Positions 27,031 to 37,157 are shown, numbered from the stretch's first letter. The stretch is DNA of 53,987 nt from Acidobacteriota bacterium (GCA_003223115.1 QHXW01000230.1:1-53987), one strand, 5' to 3'. Numbers and translations are program-made. Notes: generated from the sequence alone by a model not told the origin.

Positions 27031-27852
27031 ATGCAACCCAAGAAGAACCTGGTCGAGATGGAGGCTATTGCCAAGAAGCTGCGACGCGAAATCGTGGAGA
27101 TGATCGGCGCAGCCAAATCGGGTCATCCTGGCGGATCGCTCTCGGCGGTAGAAGTGCTTGTGACGCTGTATTTCGACGTCATGCGGCACGACCCGTCCAA
27201 TCCCAAGTGGCCTGACCGGGATCGTTTTATCCTGTCGAAGGGCCACGCCGCTCCGGTGCTTTACACCGTCATGGCCGAGTGCGGTTACGCGCCGGCCGAC
27301 AAACTGAACACTCTGCGCAAACTGGGTTCGGTGTATCAGGGCCATCCCGATGTCCGGTTTCTTCCGACTCTCGAGGCCTCAACCGGCTCCTTGGGAGAAG
27401 GCGTTTCACTCGGGCTGGGCATGGCCCTGGCGGCGCGGCTCAACCAGAGCCCTTCCCGCACCTATGTGATGCTTGGCGATGGCGAAGTTCAGGAAGGTCA
27501 GATCTGGGAAGGAGCGATGTTCGGCGCGTTTCACAAGATGGACAACCTCTGCGTGATCGTGGACTACAACGGCATTCAACTGGATGGCTTCGTGAAAGAC
27601 ATCATGGAGGTCGCTCCGCTCGCGGAAAAGTGGAAGGCTTTCGGCTGGCACACTATCGAGTTGGACGGACACAAGATCCCGGTGCTGCAGGCGGCTTTTA
27701 AAGAGGCCTCCAATACCAAAGGAAAGCCCACCGCAATCATCGCCCATACCATCAAGGGCAAAGGGGTCTCCTTCATGGAGAATAACCCCAAGTTCCACGG
27801 AACCGCGCCCACACCCGACGAGGTGCAGCGTGCTTTACAGGAGTTGCAATGA
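27031..27852 (+). CDS. Transketolase, N-terminal (TPP-binding) subunit
   Basis: A 273-residue protein matching the first half of transketolase: IGAAKSGHPGGSLSAVEVL (substrate His), SKGHAAPVLYTVMAECG, and the TPP motif MLGDGEVQEGQIWEGAMFGA ending in CVIVDYN. The start at 27031 is chosen over TTG 27019. It overlaps the second subunit by four bases (ATGA); the two would form one split enzyme of the pentose phosphate pathway. Confidence 0.92.
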   Translation: MQPKKNLVEMEAIAKKLRREIVEMIGAAKSGHPGGSLSAVEVLVTLYFDVMRHDPSNPKWPDRDRFILSKGHAAPVLYTVMAECGYAPADKLNTLRKLGSVYQGHPDVRFLPTLEASTGSLGEGVSLGLGMALAARLNQSPSRTYVMLGDGEVQEGQIWEGAMFGAFHKMDNLCVIVDYNGIQLDGFVKDIMEVAPLAEKWKAFGWHTIELDGHKIPVLQAAFKEASNTKGKPTAIIAHTIKGKGVSFMENNPKFHGTAPTPDEVQRALQELQ

Positions 27853-28817
27853 CGCCCAGCAGGACCAAGTTTGAATTGAAGCTCGGCATAGCCACGCGCG
27901 AGGCGTTCGGCAAGACGCTGGTCGACCTGGGCCGTGAAAACAAAGACATCGTGGTGTGCGATGCGGACCTCTCCAAATCCACCTACACATCTCTTTTCCA
28001 CAGCGAGTTTCCCGACCGCTTCGTCTCCTGCGGCATCGCCGAATCGAACATGGCCGCCATCGCCGGCGGGTTTGCCTATGCGGGCAAAATCCCCTTTATC
28101 GCCAGTTTTTCCTGCTTCGTGATGAACAAGGGCTTCGAACAGCTTCGCGTGGCTGTGGCGTATCCGAACCTGAACGTAAAAGTGGTCGGCACACACAGCG
28201 GCATTTCGATTGGCGAGGATGGACCTTCGCAAATGAGCGTTGAGGAGACCGGCCTGGCCTGTTCCCTGCCCGGCTTTACTGTGATTTCGCCGGCGGATGA
28301 AGTGGCTACCGCGGCGTTGGTGCGTGCAGCGGCGGCGCATGTGGGCCCCGTATTCATCCGTACCGGCCGCATGAAAGCGCCCATGGTCTACCCGGCAGAC
28401 CAGAAGTTTCAGATCGGCAAGTCGATCGTGCTGATCGAAGGCACCGACGTCACGATCATCGCCACGGGCCTTCTTATAGCGGAGGCGATCCGCGCACAGG
28501 AAAAGCTCGAAGCTGAAGGCATTTCGTCGCGCGTGATCGATATCCATACCGTGAAGCCGTTGGATCGCGAGGCCATCGAGCGCGCAGCCTCTGAAACCGG
28601 CGCTATCGTCTGTGCCGAGGAGCATCTGGTGGACGGCGGTCTGGGTGTGCGCGTGGCTCAAGTGGTTGCCGAGACGCAACCGTGTCCCATGGAGTTCGTC
28701 GGAATTCAAGACACTTATGCAGAGTCGGCTACGCCCGAGCAATTGCTCGACAAGTACGGACTGGTGGCGCGCGATATCATCAAGGCCGTTCATCGCTTGG
28801 TCGGCCGCAAAAAGTAA
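27849..28817 (+). CDS. Transketolase, C-terminal subunit
   Basis: A 322-residue protein with the pyrimidine-binding domain (SCGIAESNMAAIAGGFAYAG, the Glu that activates TPP) and the C-terminal domain (EEHLVDGGLGVRVAQV). Split transketolases are common in Archaea and some bacteria. Partner is the gene just upstream. Confidence 0.92.
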   Translation: MTPSRTKFELKLGIATREAFGKTLVDLGRENKDIVVCDADLSKSTYTSLFHSEFPDRFVSCGIAESNMAAIAGGFAYAGKIPFIASFSCFVMNKGFEQLRVAVAYPNLNVKVVGTHSGISIGEDGPSQMSVEETGLACSLPGFTVISPADEVATAALVRAAAAHVGPVFIRTGRMKAPMVYPADQKFQIGKSIVLIEGTDVTIIATGLLIAEAIRAQEKLEAEGISSRVIDIHTVKPLDREAIERAASETGAIVCAEEHLVDGGLGVRVAQVVAETQPCPMEFVGIQDTYAESATPEQLLDKYGLVARDIIKAVHRLVGRKK

Positions 28818-28898
28818 CGCCGCGACGGGCTGAATCGAACCGCTTGAATTGGCTTCCCATCCGAAGTTTCCTCCGTTGATGCCGGTACAATATCCCGA

Positions 28899-29684
28899 AT
28901 GAGCTTGATGTCGGAAATCCGCGGCTTCCCGGTTCCAAAGAAATCCGTGGCTATCTGGTGGCTGGGCCAGAACGGTTACATCTTCAAGACCAGCGGGGGC
29001 GCACTGCTCTCGACGGACATGTACCTGACCGATAGTTGCGCGCGTCTGGGGGCCGACGCGGGCTTGAATCTGGCCCGCCGCGTACCGGTTCTCATCCGCC
29101 CGGAAGAACTGGATGTGGACCTCTACGCCTGCACTCATAACCACATGGACCATACCGATCCCGAAACCATTCGCGGGCTGCGCAACAAAGACACCGCTCA
29201 GTTCATTGGACCGCATCCGAGCTGCGAGGTTTACCGGGCCGAATGCGTCGAAACCAGCCGCATCGTGCCTGCATGGCCGGCGTGCGAGATGGAATTTCGG
29301 GACATTCACATCCGGGGCGCGTTCGCGTTGCCCACCGACGACACGGATCTCAATCACATGGGCTATATCTTCCGTTTCAACCACGGCCCGACGGTCTACA
29401 TGACCGGTGACACCGACTACAACGAACTGCTGGCCTCCGCCGCCAAATATTCGCCTGATCTGGTGATTACTTGTATCAACGGCGGCTTTAATAATCTGTC
29501 GCATGATGAGGCAGCGGAATTAGTGGGCAAAATCAAACCCAAAGCCGCTATCCCGTGCCACTACGACATGTTTCCGGACAACTCTGTAGACCCCCGCCAG
29601 TTCCGTGCATCTCTCAAGATGCGTGCTCCCGAAACGAAATACCAGGAGCTCGAACACGGCAAACCGTTTGTGTATTCGGTATGA
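28899..29684 (+). CDS. Metallo-beta-lactamase-fold hydrolase (UlaG-like)
   Basis: A 261-residue protein with the metal motif THNHMDHTD (HxHxDH), TGDTDYNE (metal Asp), and AIPCHYDMF (last His), as in UlaG/L-ascorbate-6-phosphate lactonases. WWLGQNGYIFKT matches their start. Substrate unknown; a sugar lactone or phosphodiester is plausible next to transketolase, but this is inference. Confidence 0.85.
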   Translation: MSLMSEIRGFPVPKKSVAIWWLGQNGYIFKTSGGALLSTDMYLTDSCARLGADAGLNLARRVPVLIRPEELDVDLYACTHNHMDHTDPETIRGLRNKDTAQFIGPHPSCEVYRAECVETSRIVPAWPACEMEFRDIHIRGAFALPTDDTDLNHMGYIFRFNHGPTVYMTGDTDYNELLASAAKYSPDLVITCINGGFNNLSHDEAAELVGKIKPKAAIPCHYDMFPDNSVDPRQFRASLKMRAPETKYQELEHGKPFVYSV

Positions 29685-29690
29685 GGTCCG

Positions 29691-30893
29691 GTGCAGGACG
29701 CTGCTGAGGGCGTGAAACCCGCGGGCGATTCTGCCGCCCAGCGACGTGGACTGTGCGCGGCCTATGGTTTGATCGCGGTACTCCTGGCGCTCACGTGGCA
29801 ATATCTCGCGGTGCACTACAACTACGCGGGAAACTGGACTGCGCTATTCTGCACGGGCGCCAAGCTGTCGCAGCCTCCATCGCTCGCTTCCGAAAAAATC
29901 TACACGTTCGCAAATAGCCTGGGTTACGACGGCCAGTATTATCATTACGTGGCGCACGACCCGCTGCTGCTGCGCGGCCTTGACCACTATATCGATGCGC
30001 CTCGTCTTCGGTATCGCCGGATTCTGGTGCCTGGGCTCGCGTTTCTGGTGGCTTTCGGAAACTCTCGCTACATTGACGCCGCATTCATTGGCGTCAACCT
30101 GCTATTTCTGTTCGCGGGTGTCTATTGGATGAGCCGCTATTTCGCTCATTTTCGGTGGCCCCGGGCATGGGGCTTGCTGTTTCTTCTAGTGCCGGCCGTG
30201 GTGGTTTCTCTGGACCGGCTGACCGTGGATATGACTCTGAGCGCCCTCTCGCTGGGATTCGCACTTTATGCACTCGAAGGCAAATTCAGCAGGCTCTACG
30301 TGGTCTTTTTGCTGGCGCCGCTGGCGCGTGAAACGGGCTTGTTCCTGACCGCCGGTTATTGTCTGGCACAGCTCTCGGAACGGTCCATCAGGCATACTTT
30401 TCTTGCGGCAACCAGCGCTTTACCATCGCTCGGCTGGTACGCGTTCGTCGGCGCGAATACAGGCGGCTATGACGCGTCGCACTGGTTCACTCCGGTCCCT
30501 TTCGCGTTTCCCCTCGATCGCATGATTCATCCCGTGCACTACCCGTTCTCTGGCGCCGTGGCCTGGACAGCAACCGCGCTCGACGAGTTCGCGCTCGCCG
30601 GCATGTTACTGGCATTTGTACTCTCGTTCTGGCTGCTGAAGAAAAAATGGATCAAGCCTGTGCAGTTTGCGATCGTGCTTTTCGCGCTTAGCGGATTGAA
30701 TCTGGGGAAACCCTTTTGGGAGGAAGTCTATGCTTTCGACCGCGTGTTTTCACCACTGCTGGTGCTCATCGCGCTCCAAGTGTGTCCCTCGCGATCGTGG
30801 ATCCTGCTGGCGCCCGTCGCGATGAGTATTCCGCGCGTTGGTCTTCAAATCGGCAGGCAGGCGCTGCGCGTGGCTCGAGGCCTGTTCGGATAA
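29691..30893 (+). CDS. Polytopic membrane protein (glycosyltransferase-like) of unknown function
   Basis: A 400-residue protein starting at GTG 29691, six bases after the hydrolase stop. It has about nine to ten membrane helices (for example residues 25-43, 108-125, 130-147, 160-178). After helix 1 comes a soluble loop with YDGQYYHYVAHDP, the kind of first outer loop with acidic residues seen in GT-C-like mannosyltransferases. No canonical DxD is present. It ends 2 bases before the spermidine-synthase-like gene, so they are one transcription unit. Confidence 0.6.
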   Translation: MQDAAEGVKPAGDSAAQRRGLCAAYGLIAVLLALTWQYLAVHYNYAGNWTALFCTGAKLSQPPSLASEKIYTFANSLGYDGQYYHYVAHDPLLLRGLDHYIDAPRLRYRRILVPGLAFLVAFGNSRYIDAAFIGVNLLFLFAGVYWMSRYFAHFRWPRAWGLLFLLVPAVVVSLDRLTVDMTLSALSLGFALYALEGKFSRLYVVFLLAPLARETGLFLTAGYCLAQLSERSIRHTFLAATSALPSLGWYAFVGANTGGYDASHWFTPVPFAFPLDRMIHPVHYPFSGAVAWTATALDEFALAGMLLAFVLSFWLLKKKWIKPVQFAIVLFALSGLNLGKPFWEEVYAFDRVFSPLLVLIALQVCPSRSWILLAPVAMSIPRVGLQIGRQALRVARGLFG

Positions 30894-30895
30894 CC

Positions 30896-33316
30896 ATGGG
30901 CGCTAAGCAACTTCCGATCCCGTACGATAGTAGATTGCCTCAGGCTTCCGCGGCCCGGCCCGCAGTATTCCACTGGTCGCTGCTTTACCTTTGCGTGGCT
31001 CTGACCACCATGGCCACGCTCCTTCTGGAACTTTCCCTCACCCGCATCTTTTCGGTGGTGTTCTACTATCACTTCGCTTTTCTGGCGATTTCCATCGCAC
31101 TGTTCGGCCTGGGAGCAGGTGGAGTTTTTTCGTACGTGGTCGCTCGATGGAACGGAAATTTGTTCAACAAGCTGGGCCGGTTGAGCGCTCTCAACGCGCT
31201 GCTGCTGATCCTGGCGGTGCTGGTGGCGCTGGCCCAAGGTCAGGATCCGTCCCTTGGTTACCTGGCGCTGATTTATTTCGCCTCGGCTTTGCCCTTCTTC
31301 CTGTCAGGCACCATCGTGTCGCTGGCCGTTTCGGAAACCATAGAGCGCGTCAACCGCGTTTATTTCTTCGACCTGCTGGGCGCAGCGGGCGGTTGTCTCC
31401 TGCTGGTTCCACTGCTCAACTCTTTCGGAGGACCCAACGCCGCTATTGTGGCCGCCGTGATTTTTGCGGCCGCGGCTGGTATCTGGCACGCCGTCGGCGG
31501 ATCGATCGGCGGCCGCGTGGTCAGCGTCACCCTGGCTCTGGTGCTGTTTGGTTTGCTGCTGTTCAATGACCGCGATAATCTGATCGGCGTTCACTATGCC
31601 AAGGGCCAGAAGCTCGAGAGCGAAACGTACGTGAAGTGGAACAGCTTCTCACGCATTGCCATCGCTCCCTATAAGGGTTCAGGTGCGCCTACCATTTTCA
31701 TCGATGCGGACGCCTCAACCGGGATCGCGAATTTTGATTTCAATCACCTCTCGGAGCATGACCGGCATGATCTGCTTTACCAGGGTCCCGGCCTACCTTA
31801 TGCCGTCCGGCCCTCGGCCAAGACCCTGATCATCGGCCCCGGCGGTGGCTGGGATGTCGCCCGCGCGCTGGCTTCAGGCAGCCATGACATCACCGGCGTG
31901 GAAATCAACCCGATCATCGCTACCACCATCATGCAGAAGAAATTTCCACAATTGAGCCGGGGACTTTACCTCCGGCCGGATGTGCACATCGTGGTGGAAG
32001 ATGGACGCAGTTTCGTGCGTCGTAGCAATGAAAAATATCAGATCCTGCAGGCCACGCTGGTGGACACCTGGGCCTCTACCGCCGCGGGCGCATTCGCGCT
32101 GTCAGAAAACAATCTGTACACCACTGACGCGTTCACCGATTACCTGACGCACCTCACCGACGACGGCATCCTGGCATTCACGCGCTGGGGGTTTGAGCCG
32201 CCGCGCGAATCCTTGCGGCTTGTATCGCTCGCGATCAATGCCCTGCGTGGTCTTGGTGAAACGGTGCCCGCTGAACACATCATCGTCGGCCGCGAAGGCT
32301 CGAGCGCGGAGCTTGCCGGTTGGGGTGCGCGCGATACCATCCTGATTTCCCGGCGTCCTTTCAGCACGGATGACATCTCGAGGGCGCATGCCGTGCTGCG
32401 CGATGCGCATATGGAAGCGGTCTACTTGCCCGATGTCAATATTCCGAATCAGTTCACGGCCCTGTTGCGCAGCGCCTATCCGCTCGAGTATGAACGTGCT
32501 TATCCTTTCGACATTTCACCGGTTACCGATAACCGGCCGTTCTTTTTTTATACTGTGCAGCCCCGCGATATCTGGGAATTCGTGACCAAGGCATCGAATC
32601 GAAGCGCCGATTATAAGATCAACCGCGCCGTCCCGCTTTTGTTTGAGTTATTGAGTGTGAGTTTGGTGGCCACGCTCATCATTCTGATGCTGCCCCCGGT
32701 GGTGTTGAAAACGCGCCTGCCGCGGCAGAAACCGGTGATGGCATTCCTGCTGTACTTTTTGGCAATTGGCGCCGGATACATTCTGGTCGAGGTTGCTCTC
32801 ATTCAGAAATTCGTTCTGTTCCTCGGTCACCCTACTTACGCGCTTACTGTGGTCATTTTTTCGCTGCTGGTCTCGAGTGGATTGGGCAGTAATGCCAGCC
32901 GGCGCCTGGTAGGCAGTTCGCCCGGACGCTTGAACATCGCGCTGGGCCTGATCGCCGTGCTCGTAGCGCTGCTGGCGTTGGATGTTTCCATACTATTGCC
33001 GAAGCTGATCGTGCTGACGCTCTCCACAAAAATCGCCATCACCGTGGTGTTGATCTTCCCCGCTGGCTTCTTGATGGGCATCCCGTTTCCAACCGGCTTG
33101 GCGCGCCTGGAGCAGTGGGACAGCGCCTCGGTTCGCTGGGCCTGGTCGTTGAACGCCGCGGCTAGCGTACTGGGTTCGGTCGCAGCGCTGGTTTTTGCCA
33201 TTTACTTCGGCCTGATTCAGACGCTGCTCATTGGTGGAACTCTGTACCTTTTGGCCCTAGCGGCGGTAGCGCGCCGGCCGGCCGTAGGCGCCCAAACTCC
33301 TTTACACTTGAGTTAG
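30896..33316 (+). CDS. Membrane-fused spermidine-synthase-like protein
   Basis: An 806-residue protein. Residues about 20-230 hold six to seven membrane helices, residues about 250-590 a spermidine-synthase-like Rossmann domain, and residues about 600-800 another membrane block of six to seven helices. The nucleotide-binding loop is IIGPGGGWDVARA (from about residue 313), with the acidic VEINP after strand 2 and a later VEDGRSF motif. Such fusions are known in several bacteria but their product is not established. The ATG at 30896, 2 bases after the upstream gene, is chosen; an earlier start would overlap it by 180 bases. Confidence 0.75.
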   Translation: MGAKQLPIPYDSRLPQASAARPAVFHWSLLYLCVALTTMATLLLELSLTRIFSVVFYYHFAFLAISIALFGLGAGGVFSYVVARWNGNLFNKLGRLSALNALLLILAVLVALAQGQDPSLGYLALIYFASALPFFLSGTIVSLAVSETIERVNRVYFFDLLGAAGGCLLLVPLLNSFGGPNAAIVAAVIFAAAAGIWHAVGGSIGGRVVSVTLALVLFGLLLFNDRDNLIGVHYAKGQKLESETYVKWNSFSRIAIAPYKGSGAPTIFIDADASTGIANFDFNHLSEHDRHDLLYQGPGLPYAVRPSAKTLIIGPGGGWDVARALASGSHDITGVEINPIIATTIMQKKFPQLSRGLYLRPDVHIVVEDGRSFVRRSNEKYQILQATLVDTWASTAAGAFALSENNLYTTDAFTDYLTHLTDDGILAFTRWGFEPPRESLRLVSLAINALRGLGETVPAEHIIVGREGSSAELAGWGARDTILISRRPFSTDDISRAHAVLRDAHMEAVYLPDVNIPNQFTALLRSAYPLEYERAYPFDISPVTDNRPFFFYTVQPRDIWEFVTKASNRSADYKINRAVPLLFELLSVSLVATLIILMLPPVVLKTRLPRQKPVMAFLLYFLAIGAGYILVEVALIQKFVLFLGHPTYALTVVIFSLLVSSGLGSNASRRLVGSSPGRLNIALGLIAVLVALLALDVSILLPKLIVLTLSTKIAITVVLIFPAGFLMGIPFPTGLARLEQWDSASVRWAWSLNAAASVLGSVAALVFAIYFGLIQTLLIGGTLYLLALAAVARRPAVGAQTPLHLS

Positions 33317-33328
33317 GAGGACGCCCGG

Positions 33329-35431
33329 ATAGCGACCACGCCAACCAGCCCGGAACGCCCAGGGCGGCTGAACCTCGAGGGTCTGGATGCGGACGCACTG
33401 ATCCGCGCATTCCGGATCATGCACACCTCGCGCCGCCTGGACGATCGGGAGATCACGCTCAAGCGCCAGAACCGTATTTTTTTTCAAATCAGCGGTGCCG
33501 GACATGAAGCCATAGAAGTTGCCGCCGGCATGGCCCTACGGCCTGGTCACGATTGGGTCTACCCCTACTATCGCGATCGCGCGCTCTGCCTTACCCTGGG
33601 TATCACACCCTACGACATGATGCTGCAGGCTGTGGGCGCAGCCTCCGATCCCGCTTCGGGCGGCCGCCAGATGCCCTCGCACTGGGGCTCTCCCAAACTG
33701 AACATTGTCACGTCATCTTCGCCCACTGGCACGCAATACGTTCAAGCCGCGGGCTGCGCCGAAGCCAGCCGCTACCGTAAACCGAACACCGACGAGATCA
33801 CATTGGTGACCGGCGGCGATGGCTCGACTAGCGAAGGTGAATTCTGGGAAACGTTGAATATCGCCTGCATCCAGCGCCTGCCGCTTCTGTTTCTCATCGA
33901 AGACAACGGCTACGCGATTTCCGTTCCACTCGAGTGCCAGACCGCCGGTGGCAACATTAGCAAATTGGTATCCGGCTTTCCTGAGCTCTTTCGCCAGGAA
34001 GTGGATGGCACTGATTTTCTGGCTTCGTATCGCGTCATGCGCGAAGCCGTGGAGTACTGCCGGAACGGGCGCGGGCCGGCTCTGGTGCACGCACGCGTCG
34101 TGCGGCTCTATTCCCATTCGCTATCCGATGACGAGCGGTTGTACAAGACTCCAGCCGAGCGCAAGGCAGAGTCGGAGCGCGACCCTGTGATGAAGTTCCC
34201 CAAGTTCCTGGTGGATGAAGGCATCCTCGATCGTCAGGCGCTGCAACTGATCGTGCACGAAATTGACCAGGAAGTGCACGACGCGGCACAGGAGGCACTG
34301 CGCCAGGATCCGCCGTCACCTCAATCGGTGTTGCAGCATTTGTACTCGGAACGCGTCGATCCTACATCGGACGAATTTGCAGCGGCGCCGCATTTCACCG
34401 GCGAACCCAAGACCATGGTGGATTTGATCAACGCCACTTTGCGCGAAGAGATGCGGAGCAATTCCGACATCCTGGTCTTCGGCGAGGACGTGGCCGATTG
34501 CACGCGCGAGGAAAATCTCAACGACGTCAAAGGCAAAGGCGGAGTGTTCAAGGTCACCACCGGGCTGCAGATGGAGTTCGGCGCCCGCCGCGCCTTCAAT
34601 ACTTCGTTGGCTGAAGCCTCCATCGTGGGCCGCGCCATCGGCATGGCGACGCGCGGTCTGAAACCCGTTCCGGAAATACAATTCTTCGATTACATCTGGC
34701 CCGCGATGATGCAGATCCGCGATGAGCTGGCCACCATTCGCTGGCGCTCGAACGGCGGATTCTCGAGCCCCATTATCTTGCGCGTGCCCATCGGCGGCTA
34801 CTTGAATGGCGGCGCTATTTATCACAGCCAGTGCGGGGAGGTGGAGTTCACGCACATTCCCGGGCTCCGCGTGGTGATGCCTTCGAACGCTCTCGACGCC
34901 TGCGGTTTGCTGCGCACGGCGATACGCTGCGACGACCCGGTGCTTTTCCTCGAGCACAAGCGTCTCTATCGCGAGCCCTACAACCGCTCGCCGCACCCCG
35001 GCTCCGACTTCACCATTCCTTTCGGACGCGCCAAAGTCGTGAAGACCGGCCAGAACCTGACCATCATCACCTACGGAGCCGTCGTGCAGAAGTCGCTCCA
35101 GGCGGCGCTGCAAGTGGAACGTAGAGTGGCCGATGCCAACATCGAAGTTATCGATCTGCGCAGCCTCGCGCCCTATGACTGGGGAACCATCCGCGCGTCA
35201 GTGGAAAAAACCAGCCGCGTGCTCGTGGCACATGAGGACTGCGTGTCCTGGGGCTACGGTTCCGAGATTGCCGCACGCATCGCCGACGAGCTGTTCGATC
35301 GCCTCGACGCTCCAGTGCGCCGCGTCGGTGCGCTCGATACCTGGGTGGGATATCATCCGCGGTTGGAGAATGCCATCCTGCCGCAAATCGATGACATCGC
35401 AGACGCCGCCGAACGGCTCCTGGCTTACTAA
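33329..35431 (+). CDS. 2-Oxoacid dehydrogenase E1, alpha-beta fusion (start ATA or ATG 33419)
   Basis: About 700 residues: an E1 alpha half (TPP motif [20 protein letters not shown], then FLIEDN) fused to a beta half ([52 protein letters not shown]), as in branched-chain 2-oxoacid dehydrogenases. The only ATG near the start is 33419, but conserved helix residues ([19 protein letters not shown]) are coded before it. A strong ribosome site, TAGGAGG (33314-33320), lies eight bases ahead of ATA at 33329, giving [14 protein letters not shown] after the start. No other usual start codon lies between. ATA initiation, or a substitution of ATG, is therefore proposed. No E2 or E3 genes are nearby. Confidence 0.85.
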   Translation: MATTPTSPERPGRLNLEGLDADALIRAFRIMHTSRRLDDREITLKRQNRIFFQISGAGHEAIEVAAGMALRPGHDWVYPYYRDRALCLTLGITPYDMMLQAVGAASDPASGGRQMPSHWGSPKLNIVTSSSPTGTQYVQAAGCAEASRYRKPNTDEITLVTGGDGSTSEGEFWETLNIACIQRLPLLFLIEDNGYAISVPLECQTAGGNISKLVSGFPELFRQEVDGTDFLASYRVMREAVEYCRNGRGPALVHARVVRLYSHSLSDDERLYKTPAERKAESERDPVMKFPKFLVDEGILDRQALQLIVHEIDQEVHDAAQEALRQDPPSPQSVLQHLYSERVDPTSDEFAAAPHFTGEPKTMVDLINATLREEMRSNSDILVFGEDVADCTREENLNDVKGKGGVFKVTTGLQMEFGARRAFNTSLAEASIVGRAIGMATRGLKPVPEIQFFDYIWPAMMQIRDELATIRWRSNGGFSSPIILRVPIGGYLNGGAIYHSQCGEVEFTHIPGLRVVMPSNALDACGLLRTAIRCDDPVLFLEHKRLYREPYNRSPHPGSDFTIPFGRAKVVKTGQNLTIITYGAVVQKSLQAALQVERRVADANIEVIDLRSLAPYDWGTIRASVEKTSRVLVAHEDCVSWGYGSEIAARIADELFDRLDAPVRRVGALDTWVGYHPRLENAILPQIDDIADAAERLLAY

Positions 35432-35435
35432 ACAA

Positions 35436-35520
35436 GTAGAATAGGCATGCTTGCCTGTGCTTTGTTTCGAAGTAAAATGAGCATTCCTGCCTGTGAGTAG
35501 AATAGGCATTCTTGCCTGTG
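35436..35520 (+). repeat. Three 24-bp palindromic repeats
   Basis: Copies at 35436-35459, 35472-35495 and 35497-35520 share the frame GTA.AAT.GGCAT..TTGCCTGTG with one to four differences. Each holds AGGCA..TTGCCT-type arms, so each can fold into a short hairpin. They lie between the E1 stop and the amidase start. I know similar short dispersed repeats from Solibacter-type genomes; here only this cluster is clear. Spacers of 12 and 1 bases and short length exclude CRISPR. Confidence 0.7.
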
Positions 35521-35543
35521 ATCCACCTTCAAATGGAAACCTT

Positions 35544-37157
35544 ATGAATCGCAGAACATTTCTGGGCGTTAGCGCGCTGGGCAGCCGTGCACTTGCGCTC
35601 ACAGCGCAATCAGAGGCGCCTTCCTCAAAGCCCGCCCCCGTCAAAGCATTTGAGCTTGACGAAATCACCATTAGCGAGCTCGCCGAGGGCATGCAGTCGG
35701 GCAAATACACAGCGCAATCCATTACTCAAAAATATCTGGAGCGGATTGAGGCGATCGATAAGCGCGGGCCGGGCCTCAACTCCGTCATCGAGATCAACCC
35801 CGACGCGCTGGCCCTCGCGGAGAAGCTCGATCAAGAACGTCGCGAGAGGCATGTGCGGGGCCCACTGCACGGCCTGCCTGTTCTGATCAAGGACAACATC
35901 GACACCGCCGACCGCATGATGACTACCGCGGGTTCGCTAGCTCTGGTGGGTTCCATCCCGAGGCGCGATGCTTTCGTTGCGCGCAGACTGCGCGAATCCG
36001 GCGCCGTGATCCTAGGCAAAACGAACCTGAGTGAGTGGGCGAATTTTCGCTCGGGCCACTCGATCAGCGGCTGGAGCGGCCGTGGGGGGCAGACACGCAA
36101 CCCCTATGCGCTCGATCGCAACCCGTGCGGCTCTAGTTCCGGATCGGGCGCGGCCGCCGCAGCCAACCTCTGCGCCGTGGCGGTTGGCACGGAGACCGAT
36201 GGTTCAGTGACCTGTCCTTCCTCGATCAACGGCCTGGTCGGGATTAAGCCCACGCTCGGCCTTGTCAGCCGCTCCGGAATTATTCCCATCGCGCACAGCC
36301 AGGATACCGCCGGGCCCATGACGCGAACAGTGGCCGATGCCGCTGTTCTGCTGAGCACCATGGCCGGTATCGACCCTGATGATTCCGTCACGAATGAGAG
36401 CGGCGGTCGCGCACAACCTGATTACACGAAATTTCTTGATCCCAATGGACTGCGCAGAGCCCGCATCGGTGTGGCACGCAAATATTTTGGTTTTAATGAG
36501 CAGGTCGATAAGCTCATGGCTGCAGCGCTCGACACCATGAAACGCCTGGGCGCCGAAATCATCGATCCGGCGGACATTCCAACCACCGGCAAATTTGGCG
36601 ACTCAGAAATGGAAGTGCTGCTCTACGAATTCAAAGCCGATCTGAACTCTTACCTCGAACGGCTAGGTCCGCAGGCGCCGGTGAAGTCCATGAAAGACAT
36701 CATCGACTTCAATGAGAAGCATGCCGCCCAAGAGCTGCCCTATTTCGGCCAAGACATCATGATCAAGTCGCAAAGCAAGGGGCCGCTCACCACTCCCGCA
36801 TACCTGAAAGCTTTGAAGAAGAATCACGAACTGTCCCGAAAAAAAGGCATCGATGCCGTCATGGCGGAGCACAAGCTTGACGTGCTGGTGGCCCCCACTG
36901 CGCCGCCGGCCTGGCTGATCGATCTCGCCACAGGTGACCACTCAGGCGGAGGCGATTTCACCGGGCCAGCGGCAATAGCCGGTTATCCGCACATCACCGT
37001 ACCAGCCGGCTATGTGTTCGGTCTGCCGGTCGGGATTTCCTTCGTCGGCAAAGCTTACTCTGAAAATGTGCTTATCCGACTGGCTTATGCTTTTGAGCAA
37101 GCCACGAAAGTTCGCAAGCCGCCGCGGTTCCTGAAGGGCGCTGACTTGCTGGCCTAG
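35544..37157 (+). CDS. Amidase-signature family hydrolase, Tat-exported
   Basis: A 537-residue amidase. MNRRTFLGVSALGSRALALT is a twin-arginine leader. The Ser-Ser-Lys triad is seen as Lys116 (LPVLIKDNID), cis-Ser in CGSSSGSGAAAA (about 197-199) and the nucleophile in TDGSVTCPSS (Ser221). It would hydrolyse an amide outside the cytoplasm; substrate unknown. An upstream in-frame start at 35493 lies inside the repeats and would destroy the leader. Confidence 0.9.
   Translation: MNRRTFLGVSALGSRALALTAQSEAPSSKPAPVKAFELDEITISELAEGMQSGKYTAQSITQKYLERIEAIDKRGPGLNSVIEINPDALALAEKLDQERRERHVRGPLHGLPVLIKDNIDTADRMMTTAGSLALVGSIPRRDAFVARRLRESGAVILGKTNLSEWANFRSGHSISGWSGRGGQTRNPYALDRNPCGSSSGSGAAAAANLCAVAVGTETDGSVTCPSSINGLVGIKPTLGLVSRSGIIPIAHSQDTAGPMTRTVADAAVLLSTMAGIDPDDSVTNESGGRAQPDYTKFLDPNGLRRARIGVARKYFGFNEQVDKLMAAALDTMKRLGAEIIDPADIPTTGKFGDSEMEVLLYEFKADLNSYLERLGPQAPVKSMKDIIDFNEKHAAQELPYFGQDIMIKSQSKGPLTTPAYLKALKKNHELSRKKGIDAVMAEHKLDVLVAPTAPPAWLIDLATGDHSGGGDFTGPAAIAGYPHITVPAGYVFGLPVGISFVGKAYSENVLIRLAYAFEQATKVRKPPRFLKGADLLA

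Noticed and set aside
27576-29504. 642-codon open frame on the minus strand
   Set aside because: It lies opposite transketolase and hydrolase genes that have clear motifs; the mirror frame has none.
35436-35520. CRISPR array
   Set aside because: Spacers are 12 and 1 bases and there are no cas genes; the units are palindromic repeats.
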